Source: Thuidium tamariscinum (Eukaryota; Streptophyta; Bryopsida; Hypnales; Thuidiaceae). Taken from it: 64,000 nucleotides of DNA. The position numbers and the translations under genes are program-made. A model generated the notes under the pieces. It worked only from the letters and a program-made list of their open reading frames with translations. It searched no databases and was not told where the DNA came from. Positions within the stretch are counted from its first letter, which is position 1. Every line of letters begins with the position of its first letter. The stretch spans positions 19,610,501-19,674,500 of the forward strand of contig OX344754.2 of assembly GCA_947034885.2 (NCBI GenBank). Reading direction: 5' to 3'. Shown piece after piece: positions 11,256-21,430 of this stretch.

Positions 11256-11290
11256 TTAAACCCTAAACCCTAAACCCTAAATCCTAAAAC
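11256..11290. repeat. Interstitial plant-type telomere repeat
   Basis: Three exact CCCTAAA units and decayed ones at the edges. Supports a green-plant origin. A second short tract is at 53199-53245. Confidence 0.8.
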
Positions 11291-11489
11291 CTTCGGTTGG
11301 GCAAGGGCTTTAGGTTGGGTTTTTGACCTTCTCAAAATTCAGTGTCAACCCTTAGATGGGCGGTTTCTGGCCTGTTACCTTATTACCTTGTAGAGGAATT
11401 TCAGTTGCACGAGGCTTGCCATTAAGTCTTCGCTGGCATCTTCACCGCCCTGTGCTTCCCCGACGATCCCCTTAATGGTTCAAAATTCC

Positions 11490-11915
11490 CGGGACGCCCT
11501 GTGGGGTCGCGTGGACGGCCTCGTTCCACGACGGACCCCCGAATTCCCAGGACAGCTTGTGCGTCCTGTCGACGGTCTCGCAGTTCCTCGACGGTTTCCT
11601 GGACGGCTTCGAAATTCCCGGGACGGATGGGTGCGTCCCGTCGACGGCCTCATCGTCCTCGACATTCCCCTCGACGGCTTCCCAATTCTGAGGACGGCGA
11701 GCGCGTCCCCTCGACGGTCTCGCAGTTCCTCGACGGTCCCCACGACAGCTTCGAAATTCCCGGGATGGATGGGTGCGTCCCGTCGACGGCCTCATCGTCC
11801 TCGACATTCCCCTCGACGGCTTCAGCGCGTCCCCTCGACGGTCTCGGAGTTCCCGACACCCCTCGACGGCTTTCGAGTTCCTTGGACGGATCGGCCGTCG
11901 ATGCGACGGCTCGCC
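11490..11915. repeat. GGACGG array A3, upstream of K1
   Basis: CpG-rich array of GACGGCCTC, CCTCGACGG and GGGACGGATGGG motifs. A segment of about 73 bp beginning GCTTCGAAATTCCCGGGA occurs at about 11608 and again at about 11748 (period 140 bp) with one visible mismatch, implying recent expansion. It ends 7 bp before the TATA box of K1; GACGG is on the sense strand. Confidence 0.85.
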
Positions 11916-11921
11916 AACGAC

Positions 11922-11929
11922 TATATAAG
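11922..11929 (+). promoter_or_regulatory. TATA box of K1
   Basis: TATATAAG directly downstream of the array and about 195 bp before the K1 ATG, which leaves room for a transcript start near 11955 and a leader split by one small intron. Confidence 0.7.
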
Positions 11930-12070
11930 GTGGGCCAGGTCCCCCACTCTACACGAGTCTCTCCTGCTCTGACGGTGCTCTCTTGCCCTGGATTGGTTGC
12001 AGTCCTTGCTTGGGAGCGCGGGTGCTTGCGAGGAGGCTCGGCTGAGGAAGGGGGGATAGTTTTCACATTT

Positions 12071-12122
12071 GTGAGTACTGAACCCTAATTCCTTGGTTTT
12101 ACCATCGCATATTTTTTTTCAG
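12071..12122 (+). other. 5'-UTR intron of K1 (52 bp)
   Basis: Begins GTGAGT and ends in a run of T then CAG, one base before the ATG at 12124. It is short but has strong donor and polypyrimidine-acceptor signals. A 58-bp intron occupies the same place in hAT1. Confidence 0.6.
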
Positions 12123-12123
12123 A

Positions 12124-13785
12124 ATGGACGGGCGAGGTGCGTCGAAGCGCAAGGTTGATGAGTGGTTTTCAGGCATCGGAGATCCTGTTGGTGAGCAGTC
12201 TCCAGAATCCATTGACTGCGTATCAGAGGCAGTATTGGCCGGAGAAGGGGTCGGTGGTGCGGCTGGAGGAGAATCTTCGGGGGCCAAGAAAAAAAAGAGC
12301 AGGCGGAGGCACAAGGCTACGAATACAGACGACTGGCCAAGGAAGGCTGCGACCAGGAAAGTGCAGGAAGTGGCATTGGATTTTTTGGAGCAATATACGA
12401 TTGCTCAATTGAATACGACCTACGTCTCGCGTGGATTGCAAGGGGTGGAGACAATTAAAAAAAAATTCACCCACATGTTTTGGACAACAATGGGCGAGGA
12501 TGAGTGGCTTGAAGATCGCACAAAGGAACACTTCCGTCGTTGGCTTGACGAACAAGTGCAAACTTGTGTTTTCAACATCGCCCAAGTCGCCGCATCGGTA
12601 AAGGGCTTCAAACGAGATGTAGCGCCGAAGCAACAAGCATTGCATTTGTTGCACAAAAAGGTGTATTGGTGGCATGACGCAATGCGAGCGCTGTCTTCCA
12701 GCAATATCTGCTCTGCCCCATGGTTTCAGCAGAGCCAAAGCTTGTCCCTAGGCCAAGCGGGTGCGGGAGGAGTGGTATTTCTTGAACGAGGAGTGGTGGT
12801 GGTTCCATTGTCAGGCCACAACAAACAAGGGGGGCATGGGAGGGTGCGTAAAGTGAGCCTCCAAAATTCAAGGCACATTCCCCCCATGATGGAATTGGCG
12901 GGCAAGACAGCCCTATATGTGGATCAATTGAAGAAGTCGCGGGAGAAGTTGTCCATCGAGGCTTTGGTTTGTCCATGTAATCATCCAGGGGTCATAAAAT
13001 TTTTTGCTATAAATGACATGACCATGGAGTGTTATTCTCAATGGTGGAATGGAGGAACATTGGGAGCCATGTTCGCATTGGACCAGAAAAACCGAGATTA
13101 TGCTGAGATCGGGGAGCTTGCCTACCATGCAACTCCACAGACGATGCAAGAAGCCAAAAGACTCTTGGCTTATCGTAGAAACCGCACCGAGCTTGCATGG
13201 GCGTTAATTTGCATCGTGGATGCGGTGCAACAATCTTCGGTGCTCCACAACGACATCACGCCAGAAAACATCATGTTGCATTTTCCGAATGATGATGGGC
13301 GAACAGTGTGGATTGGGCTATGTGATTGGGGAATGGCTAGTCGTATCAATGAAGAAACCCATTCTTTGTACCAGTTTCAATGTGCAAGCCAAATGCGGGC
13401 TACACGTCAGAAACGTTGGTGGGTGGCCCCTGAATTGATGTATGTTCCTGGAGAGGCGGGCACTTCGGTATCCCCCACTCGTGCAGATGGGGCACCGTGT
13501 GTTAGTATACATACAGACGGATATGCTGTTGGGAAGCTTGCGGAGAAGATATGGAAGAAAGACCGCGAAAATACGGAAATGCTTCCCGACCATACAGCGT
13601 TTGGTACATTTCAAGCCACATTGGGCGAATTGTGCAAAGAAGACCCACTACAACGACGCACGGTAACGTACGCCGTGGGACGAATTAGTGGCGCCTCCTT
13701 ATTTTGGACTCCACCCGTTGATTGCTACCGCGAGGCCCGCAAGGAGCAAGCACTTCTACAAGAACAAGCAAGGAATGAAGATTAG
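12124..13785 (+). CDS. Kinase-like protein K1, apparently intact
   Basis: One open frame of 553 residues starting two bases after a splice acceptor. Residues 1-65 are basic (KKKKSRRRHK, possibly nuclear). Residues about 75-180 form a helical domain also found in K2. From about 215 a protein-kinase fold follows: HGRVRKVSL at the P-loop place, hinge WWNGGTL (residue 307), catalytic loop HNDITPENIM (H375, D377), DWG for DFG (D401), APE (435-437) and HTDGYAVGKL for subdomain IX. The catalytic Asp, loop Asn and metal Asp are kept, while Arg of HRD is Asn and Phe of DFG is Trp, so activity is possible but unproven and regulation would be non-RD. The P-loop is poorly conserved compared with K2. It has no visible membrane segment. 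The promoter plan matches six other genes here. Confidence 0.7.
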   Translation: MDGRGASKRKVDEWFSGIGDPVGEQSPESIDCVSEAVLAGEGVGGAAGGESSGAKKKKSRRRHKATNTDDWPRKAATRKVQEVALDFLEQYTIAQLNTTYVSRGLQGVETIKKKFTHMFWTTMGEDEWLEDRTKEHFRRWLDEQVQTCVFNIAQVAASVKGFKRDVAPKQQALHLLHKKVYWWHDAMRALSSSNICSAPWFQQSQSLSLGQAGAGGVVFLERGVVVVPLSGHNKQGGHGRVRKVSLQNSRHIPPMMELAGKTALYVDQLKKSREKLSIEALVCPCNHPGVIKFFAINDMTMECYSQWWNGGTLGAMFALDQKNRDYAEIGELAYHATPQTMQEAKRLLAYRRNRTELAWALICIVDAVQQSSVLHNDITPENIMLHFPNDDGRTVWIGLCDWGMASRINEETHSLYQFQCASQMRATRQKRWWVAPELMYVPGEAGTSVSPTRADGAPCVSIHTDGYAVGKLAEKIWKKDRENTEMLPDHTAFGTFQATLGELCKEDPLQRRTVTYAVGRISGASLFWTPPVDCYREARKEQALLQEQARNED

Positions 13786-13896
13786 AGAATAGTATTTTAG
13801 TGGCAATGTAATCGTAGACGTACCTTAGTACTTGCTTTTACCACAGTATAGTCCACGAACTTTGCGTCACTGAATTTTGTACTAACTCCTTTTTGA

Positions 13897-13902
13897 AATA
13901 AA
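13897..13902 (+). terminator. Polyadenylation signal of K1
   Basis: AATAAA about 110 bp after the K1 stop codon. K1 and K2 also share AGTATTTTAGTG just after their stops, showing common descent of the 3' UTR. Confidence 0.45.
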
Positions 13903-14001
13903 TATATGTAAATCTTTTTGTTCCATTCGAGTATGATTCCGGTGAGTGGATTTGTGAGTAGTTCTGTCCCTTCGTAAATTTTGGACTGAATGCCATGTTA
14001 A

Positions 14002-14919
14002 CCCCTAAAGGACCACGGCCGTTTTTCAACCCAAAACCACTCAAAACTGCCATTTTTGTTCCATTCATCCATGAAAAACAAAAAAACAAAATTTTTAGAA
14101 TCTAACCATAGGATCTTGAACTTTACTTAACTAAGATGATGTGGTGAAAATTTCATGAAGTTTGACCGTATAGATAGGAAGATATGAGCATTCAAAGTTG
14201 GAAAACAAAGTTTTCTTAAACACTAGTTTGCAACTTCAAATGACTTTGTCCTCCATTTATGTAATCTTTTTGCACTACAGACCTTGAATTAAAAAATTTT
14301 TATTGAGAAATTGAGCTAAGAGCTTAGGAAAAAAAATTCACAAAATAAAGACTTTTTGTCATTCTTTAAAAAATTGTCAAGTAGATGTAGGTCCAAGATT
14401 GAAAGAAAAACTAAATTGCAAATATCTCATAGATGGAATTGAAACACAATAATCCCAATGGTGAGATTGTTCTAGAAAACAAAATCAACCTTGTCCAACA
14501 ATTTTTTTTTTAAATTGTGGAAATTGCATTCACAAATGAATCCTAGAAGTTATTTTTTCAAGAAGATGCTTAGATTACCCGAAAAACAAGATTGTTCATA
14601 ACTTTCACATTACTAATCCAAATGGAATGAATCAAAGCTTTACTTGTAGACAAAAATATAATCTATAAGAAACAAAAATTATTTTTTTAATTTTGAAGTT
14701 TCTGTAGATTTTTTTTCTGCCCGGCAACATAAAAATAATGTTTATGATGGCATAACTTTTGCTCCCGGTCACCAATTGAAAAAAAATGAATATTTCCACG
14801 GAGCTAATCAGTTTTTTTATCTTATGTGAAAATTTCAATAAAATTCATTAAAAATTGAAGTCACAAGTACTTGCCCTAATTCTTAAAGTTCCCCGAGGGG
14901 ACTCTTGGTCCTTTAGGGG
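14002..14919 (+). mobile_element. TTAA-flanked piggyBac-like non-autonomous element, copy A
   Basis: 918 bp with ends CCCCTAAAGGACCA...TGGTCCTTTAGGGG (14-bp perfect inverted repeats) and TTAA directly on both sides (13998-14001, 14920-14923). TTAA duplications with C-rich 5' ends are typical of the piggyBac superfamily. There is no transposase ORF. Inside are recurring blocks such as CGGTCACCAATTGAA and TTTCATGAAGTTTGACCGTA, found in copies B-E. It sits 217 bp past the K1 stop with the CCACGGCCG head toward K1. Confidence 0.75.
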
Positions 14920-14923
14920 TTAA

Positions 14924-15304
14924 TTCAGTACTTTCAATCATTTTCTCCATATTCCAGATTACATTTGTTTTCTTGTACATGGCAAAATTCATAATGATCT
15001 CAAAATATCCAAGCATGTAGGTAACCAGTTTCGAAGAATGAATCCAAATTTAAGAGTATAGAACACATGGCAAATGACAAAGCAAATATTTCCATTTCTT
15101 GGGACAAATATGCATAAATGGATTCGTTGTTGCGTTGTAGAATTTGTGACATGTGAAGATAAAAAATTTCTACCCATGCGCCCTACATGAGTACAGGAAG
15201 CATGTGTAGTATTTATAATTAATGCCGAATTTCACATGCAAGGTATTCAGCCTTACACAATATTACATAAGATGACATGGAGACATTTTTTTCCCTAGAT
15301 GCTC
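14924..15304. other. Spacer between TTAA element A and the hAT1 3' end
   Basis: AT-rich, no gene. It would include the hAT1 3' UTR (minus strand). Confidence 0.5.
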
Positions 15305-18300
15305 TCAACGTCTTGCACGTGTACGATTAGGAGCCATGCTCCTTGCAGCAGCCTCTCGCGTGGTTGCTTGATTGTCTTGAGGTGCAGGTGGAGGACCTCT
15401 ACGAGTCCCTCTATAATCACTATCTCCCGGAACTTCACCATCTTCACCTATACTAGGACCCATGGATTCATCATCATGATTGGACGTTGCCCTACCGACT
15501 TCGCTTGGTGAGTTGTCAGGGCTGTCTGAGCCTTCACCTACTATAGAAGCCAATCTGCGGATTGTTCGCCCTCCTACTCCATCTCCAGCGGTATCCACAC
15601 TGGGCCCCGTCGGTCCAGGGAGAAGACCTTCGCGGAGAAATGGTATACTCGCCGCTTCTTCCCTTCTTAGCCTTCTACGTGTTCTTCTACTCACTCGTTC
15701 ATTGGTAGGGCTTTCTTCACGTGGCCGCGGGCGTCGATTAGTAGTGCGTGTAGGCGGTGCAACGGGTTGTTCTGAGGATGGAGGTGCATTCCTTCGCTCG
15801 GTCATATTTAGAGTTGGGAAGAGACCGGCCAATCGTGTACCGACTGATGGAGTTTCTTGGTTGGGGCGGACTCTAGAAGATGAAGGCCGTGCTGAAATTT
15901 GGACGGGTGGATCATCCAAGCTAGGCGCTTGTGGTCGCACGCCGATCGTGTCTCGAAGCAATGTGCGAAAGTCTATCTCGACACCAATGGGGGATCTGTG
16001 GCTACGAGTGTTCCGCGCCACTCGGGGATCTGTGGCAACGACCTCATCTTCGCCTTGTCTTTCTACCACAACGACATGTTCATGTCTCCGGGTACGCATT
16101 TCTTCTTCAATCGGCCCTATAACCGGCGAAGGTGGGGCTTCAACCCCTTCGTTTTGATTTCCACCACTTGACCCCGCAATCGATGTATGTGGCATCCATG
16201 ACGGACTGCCATCATTTCCCCCGTTGTCATTTCCATCCTCATCTCCCCCGTTGTCATTTCCATCCTCATCTCCCCCGTGGTCATTTCCATCATTATCTGC
16301 GCCATCAAAGTCAAATACGGACTCGTCAATTAGGGGACCCCTTTCTTGCCTTTCACCCAAAGGCCGAAATGGTGGATCATCATCGCCATTGGAACTGTCG
16401 TCTGAGTCATCGTTGTTAGCGTCTGACATAACCGAACCACGATCCAAGCCATCTGATTCGGTTGTCATGGAATCTTCGGACAACATGTTCTCAGTGTACC
16501 ATCGTGCTGCATCCGCCGCACCCCTTTCCCTGAGAGTCCTCGAATTGGTATAAATGTAAACCAATTCCTCCGCGCGCTCAGATGTCAATCTGTTGCGAGA
16601 CTTGCTGTGGACAAATGAATACATGCTCCAATTGCGTTCGCATGATGATGCGGAACATACTTGTGCGAGGATCCTTCTTGCAATAGGTGCAAGCGTATGA
16701 GCAGCGGCTCCGAGAAGATCCCACCATTCATGCGGCTCCAAATTCAAAGTATTCACATCGGGAAGTCCAGCGAACATGCCTCGGCGGTCTCGAAAGGATT
16801 GGTACTCAAACAAAGCGGCTGCATATCCCAACCCTCCAACTGCCAATTTGCGTAGTACTCTAAGAATGGCCTCCTTTGCCTCGTTATCGTCTATTAGTAT
16901 AATTTCATCAAGGAGGAATGGATTGAGCAGGGCAGCTGCGTAGTGCAAATCAGTCTTCATCAAATCCCATCGTTCGTAAAACGCGTATTCAACACGGTCC
17001 GCATAATTTGCCTCCAATGAAAATGGTCAATTCCTCAAAGCCAAAACATGCTTTTCTAGCTTCTTCATCACGATCCATGCTTTGCCCATGACCGGATGTT
17101 TTCCATCAAACTCTCGAAGAGCCACCAACACAGGCTCTACCATATGCACAAAGTTGAGACACCTCCTCCAGAACTCGTCCTTTCGAACCCTACGTCGAAC
17201 CTTTTCTGCCTTATTGTGTATTGCAGCGTTCGAGGACCTCACATATTCGTTCCACTGCGGATCATGGACTGTAGATTCTACGGCTTCCTTGACCTCGGCC
17301 AAACGCTCGATCATGAGGAACATGGTCGCAAAACGTGTCTCAATGGGATTCTTCAACATGAGGTTAGGAGAATGTCGTCGGAAAATGGCGAGTGGCATGT
17401 GATGCGTGCGAATGAATTTCACGATTGATTTTGCTTTCTTCACCATTTTGACCACCCAAAGTTGCTTGCCCCAATCTTCAAGTAGAAGGTCAAGTGCATG
17501 CGCGGAACAACCTTGGAAATATAGGTGAGGGAATTCGCGAGTAATTTGAGTACCAGCCAAACGCATGTTTGGCGCATTGTCCGTACAAACTTGCACCACA
17601 TTCTGTCCCCCCACCGCGTCAATGTAATCGATCATGCGATTAGCCACATAAACAGCGTCTTTGCTTTCGCCTGTAGTGTCCACCGATCCCAAAAATACTT
17701 CTCCACTCGTGCACGACAACATTACATTGATCAATGGCCGATGGCTGACATTGTCCCATCCGTCAAAACATATAGTGACACCGTACTTGTGGATAGGCCC
17801 CTTTGTCTTCTCCGCTACCAGTGCAGCCACTTCCTCCTTTGTTGATGTCTTGAGCTTCGTACGTATGGCATTGTAAGGTGGAGGTTTGTAAAGAACTCTG
17901 GACTCGGAGGTTGATTTCACGGCATCCACAAAAGCGGGGTGTCTCACCACATTGAATGGGATATTTGCTTCGTAGAAAAACTTTGCCCACTTCTTGTCTA
18001 GTACTTGCTTTTTGGATGTGTCCATCCCTTCTTGTACGGATAATTGCCTCAGCGGTCGACTATGGGTCGAAGAAGGGACAGGCGCCTCTGATGATCGAAC
18101 TTGAGAATTTTGGCCCAAAGTATTTCCTCCCCCTCCACTAATTGAGATTGAAGCATTGGGTAATTCTTGATCACGTACCACCCTCGTTGGATTCGATGAC
18201 GGTGATGTCACTTCCACATCATGTTCTTCTTCGTCTTCGGAGACCGTAGGAACATTCCCCCCACAATTGAAAAACATAGCCTTCACTGCTGCACTGGCCT

Positions 18301-18454
18301 TGTTGCACATTCTCACTCCGGGGAGGGTGTCATTTCGTCTATAACCCAAGTGGAAAAGCAAGCGATCCTTGCGGTAACTAATCTTCGTTTTGCAGAACTT
18401 GCATTCCACTTTCCCATCCTCTTGTAGCCTGTACCAGCCTACCAGGGTTCCCAT
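15305..18454 (-). pseudogene. hAT-derived DUF659-type protein hAT1, one in-frame stop
   Basis: ATG at 18454; frame open for 475 codons to TGA (17027-17029), then a further 573 codons in the same frame. Order: BED-type zinc finger (C18, C21, H35, C50); linker; DUF659/RNase-H-like transposase core with FDGWDN and QVCTDNAPN, giving two of the acidic catalytic residues of hAT enzymes, and GCSAHALDLLLEDWG; then past the stop the hAT dimerisation domain ending SASSCERNWS; then a roughly 330-residue tail with acidic repeats (DGNDNGGDE at about 16215-16290) and a basic Arg-rich end. At the stop hAT2 reads LDEAPYSL against LRN-stop-PFSL, so Ala is aligned and the stop is secondary. The tail is longer than in usual hAT transposases. 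The gene shares the family promoter. It may be a transposase relic or domesticated; no hAT terminal repeats were found. Confidence 0.7.
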
Positions 18455-18500
18455 TGTGTCCTCCCCCCTCCCATTGCTCCCATTAGTTCTTCACTTGAAA

Positions 18501-18558
18501 CTGCACAAACAAAACAGGTTAGTATTCAGTTTGGATGTGATGTGGAAATAACACTTAC
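18501..18558 (-). other. 5'-UTR intron of hAT1 (58 bp)
   Basis: On the minus strand it starts GTAAGT, carries an ideal branch site TACTAAC and ends TTTGTTTGTGCAG, 46 bp before the ATG. It matches the short leader intron of K1 in size and place. Confidence 0.65.
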
Positions 18559-18687
18559 TGCTTTCACAGCAAGTGTTCCTCCCACACACTCTTCTTGGAC
18601 TTCACTCTAGTGCAATGGCTGTGTGCCAACCAGGTCATAAGAGCAGAGATCAGCAAGGAAAAGTGACCTTCAAATACACGGCTTGTG

Positions 18688-18695
18688 CTATATAC
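18688..18695 (-). promoter_or_regulatory. TATA box of hAT1
   Basis: GTATATAG on the minus strand, 234 bp before the ATG and just inside the gene-side edge of array A4. Confidence 0.55.
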
Positions 18696-18709
18696 TGTGA
18701 AGGCCTGGC

Positions 18710-19205
18710 AGCAGTCGTCCAGTCGACGGCCTGTCCGTTGGCGCACTGTGGACAGCCGCGGACGGGACGTCGTGGCCGTCCCCGCAGACGCTCTGGCCAT
18801 CCAGCGGACGTCCCGCTGCCCAGACGACGGCTTGGCCGTCCCCGCAGCGTGGACGGACTCTGGACGCCGTGACCGTCCGCTGAACGGAAAACTGTCGAGG
18901 CGACGGCCTGGCCGTCTCGTCGAAGTGCACAAGCCGCGGACGCTCTGGCCGTCCCCGCTGCGTGGACGGACTCTGGACGCCGTGACCATCCGCTGAACAG
19001 AAAACTGTCGAGGCGACGGCCTGGCCGTCGCGCCTAAACCCTAAAGCCGCGGACGCTCTGTCCGTCCACGCGACGGCCAGTCGTCGAGGCGGCCGACAGG
19101 CCGTCTGCGCGCTGTCGACAGACTTCATCCGCGCTGTCGACGACGCCGTCAGCATTCGGGACAGCCTCTGACGCGTCCTGCCGCGTCACGACTGACGCGT
19201 CATGA
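18710..19205. repeat. GGACGG array A4, upstream of hAT1
   Basis: CpG-rich mix of GGACGG, CGACGGCCTGGCCGTC and CCGTCCCCGC on both strands. A unit of about 125 bp (GCGTGGACGGACTCTGGACG then CGTGACC then GAAAACTGTCGAGGCGACGG) occurs at about 18846 and 18958. LTR fossil B begins at its right edge. Confidence 0.85.
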
Positions 19206-19239
19206 CATCCCGACGGGAAAAGCCCACGTCACGTCAGGA

Positions 19240-21430
19240 TAGACAACCCTGCCTCATGCGGATCCGGGATTCTATTAAGATTTCGGGCAATGTGCTTAAT
19301 AAGGCCCAATTATTTGATGAGGAAGTGCATAAGGCAGGGCCGACAGTGGCTTCTAAGATGGTGAAGGTGTTAGTGGAGTTTGGTGAGAGGATGGAGAGAA
19401 CTTTGTTTGAGATCAGGGAGGCTTTGCAAGGGGCTGGGCTGTATCCGGATCCGGAAACGGGGAAGGAAGCCAGCTAGGGTAAGGAAAGTGTAATCCCGGT
19501 TCCTGAATTCAAAGTGGCTTCTCCACTTGACTCTGGAAAGTCCAAGGGCAAGGGTTCAGTGGAAGAGAAGACTCCACAGGCGCCCAAGGCAGCTTCCCGA
19601 CTTGATCTTGATGTGGGAGAAGGGGCAACAGCCGGATCCCAAATCCGGAAGCAAGTCCAAGCGGAAGACCAGGATCAAGAGATGCCTCCGAGCAAGGTAT
19701 CCGAGAAGTCTCCCAAGGTTCCTAGCACAATGAAGAGGAAGGCTACAGCGAAGCGGGCGAGGGAGAGTCCCATTCAGCTGGAGTCAGACCAAGACAAGTC
19801 CCCAGAGCAGAGTGAGCACGAAGACGAGGAGTCGGATTCGGAATTCGGATCGGAACCGGAACCGGAACCGTCAGAGCCGGCGGAAATCACACCTCCGAAA
19901 TCTGCAGGGAAGGGTAAGAATGTTGCCACGCCTTCCAAGGGCAAGGTAGCTGCGTCGGCAAAGGTTTCCACCAGTAGGAAACAGCCAACACGCAAGGGAG
20001 CCGCCAAGCATGCGGATTCCCCCCAAAAGCGGATGAAGTAGTTAGGAATAGAAAGTAGAGTAGGTAGAGAATTTTGAGGAGCAGACTTAGTGTAAAAGGT
20101 GGAAAGTTACCTTTCTAGTAGGTAGGAAGCAGTTAGCAAGGTGCTTTTGACTTAGAATGCACCTGGTCAGTCAGATCCGGATTTTCAGGATCTGAGATCC
20201 ATTTTTTTCGGGTCCAGTTGGGTGGATAGGAAAGTGACTTTTGTAGATAAGGAATGCCACCTGGCATTCTCTTGTCCTCTGATTTTGTTCCCTTGGGGCT
20301 TTTAGGGTTCCCTTGGGTTGGTATTTAGGGGTGGCTGTTAGTTGGTTGCCCCGGGGTGTTCCTACTTCTATTTTTCCTTTCATTTGCAATCTGATTTCCA
20401 GATTTCTACTTTCTAAGAGTTGGTTTGAACAAGTCTCGACTCTGGATTGGTATGCCGTGCAATGCTAGAACCATTGGATAGTGCGAGGTAGTTGGGTTTG
20501 CAGGTGCTTGGATGAGGTGGCTCCCCCAGACTTTGTCTGAATCCGGTTCCGGGAAATTGAAGTGATTTGGTTGAGGCTACTGGTGTATTAGGATTGACGT
20601 CTAGCTGCTATAGTCACTTGGAGGCTTCTGTGTGGGAAAGCCGCTCTTAGATTGGGTGTGTTCTGCTAGGAGAGTGGGCGCATGCCAATTGACATGTTGT
20701 TGAGGTCCTACTATAACCGGAAGTGAGGGATGTGTATGCAGTTAGGATCCCCTAGTTGGTATCTGGCTCCTAGATTAAGCCTTAGGAACTGAGTTTGGGT
20801 GAGTCTGTCATTGTAGTAATGTGGGGTTTGTAGGGGTTTCCTGAGTGACCTACTAGTTGGGATTGCAATCCGGATTAGTTGTGAGGAGGAACTTGCAGCC
20901 TATTTCTTTTATGTCTTTTGTTATTTTTTCTCTTTTAGTAGAACTCCATTCACTATAATCCTGAGGAGGGTAGGATTCAACGCATCCTTCCTAAATGCCA
21001 ACCGCGGACCCCTCTAATACAGAGGCTAAACTTCATTGGTTACTTGAGTGATTAGATCCGGAAGAGGTACAGAGTTTGGGCACTCCTTCCGATTTCTAAT
21101 CCGCCCAGTCGGATACTATAAGTCCGGATAGGGAAAAGTACAGAGTTTGGGCACTCCTCCCTGTTTGGAAGTTGTTGTGCGAGTAGTAAAGTATGTGTGA
21201 ATGGTGAGAAAGGCAATCTACAAGAATGCGGATGTTATGAGGAAGTTTCCGGTTAGGAATCCGGTTACTGGTGTCTTGGGGTTGTTTTCCGCATCCTGTT
21301 ATTCTGGATAAATTGAGGAAACTACATAAAATCCTGTGGGAACGATACACGAGTCATTTGAACGGTGTTAACATTAAATTAACACCTACAGACGGATTTG
21401 TGCTTCCTTGTGCTACGACACCCGAACAAC
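19240..21430 (+). mobile_element. LTR-retroelement-like fossil, copy B
   Basis: Relative of copy A, truncated on its left where it meets array A4. It carries the coiled-coil coding region (19202-20041 in two open stretches), then about 1.3 kb non-coding with the TTAGTTGG block near 20338 and LTR-like end TCCTGTGGGAACGATACACG near 21330. An inverted repeat GGTGTTAA/TTAACACC (21364-21386) lies near its end. It is broken and lacks any pol domain. Divergence from copy A is large, so these insertions do not come from one recent event. Ends approximate. Confidence 0.45.
19514..20041 (+). CDS. Charged C-terminal region of the fossil B ORF
   Basis: 175 codons rich in Lys, Ser, Glu and Pro with an acidic EPEPEPSEPAE run and a basic end (SPQKRMK). 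Same composition and place as residues 120-283 of the fossil A ORF; the matching helical block lies just upstream (about 19259-19430). Treated as part of a broken fossil. Confidence 0.4.
   Translation: MASPLDSGKSKGKGSVEEKTPQAPKAASRLDLDVGEGATAGSQIRKQVQAEDQDQEMPPSKVSEKSPKVPSTMKRKATAKRARESPIQLESDQDKSPEQSEHEDEESDSEFGSEPEPEPSEPAEITPPKSAGKGKNVATPSKGKVAASAKVSTSRKQPTRKGAAKHADSPQKRMK

Larger units (their letters stand above)
10046..11480. other. Unassigned interval with a possible mini-exon and telomere-like repeat
   Basis: Mostly AT-rich, no long ORF. It contains the possible first exon at 10995-11060 and a CCCTAAA run at 11256-11290, both listed separately. A segment near 10080-10200 is more GC-balanced but shows no coding pattern that can be named. 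Confidence 0.45.

Noticed and set aside
11472-12088. ORFs of 87-195 codons on both strands in array A3
   Set aside because: Repeat-driven open frames across a promoter; they overlap the TATA box and leader of K1.
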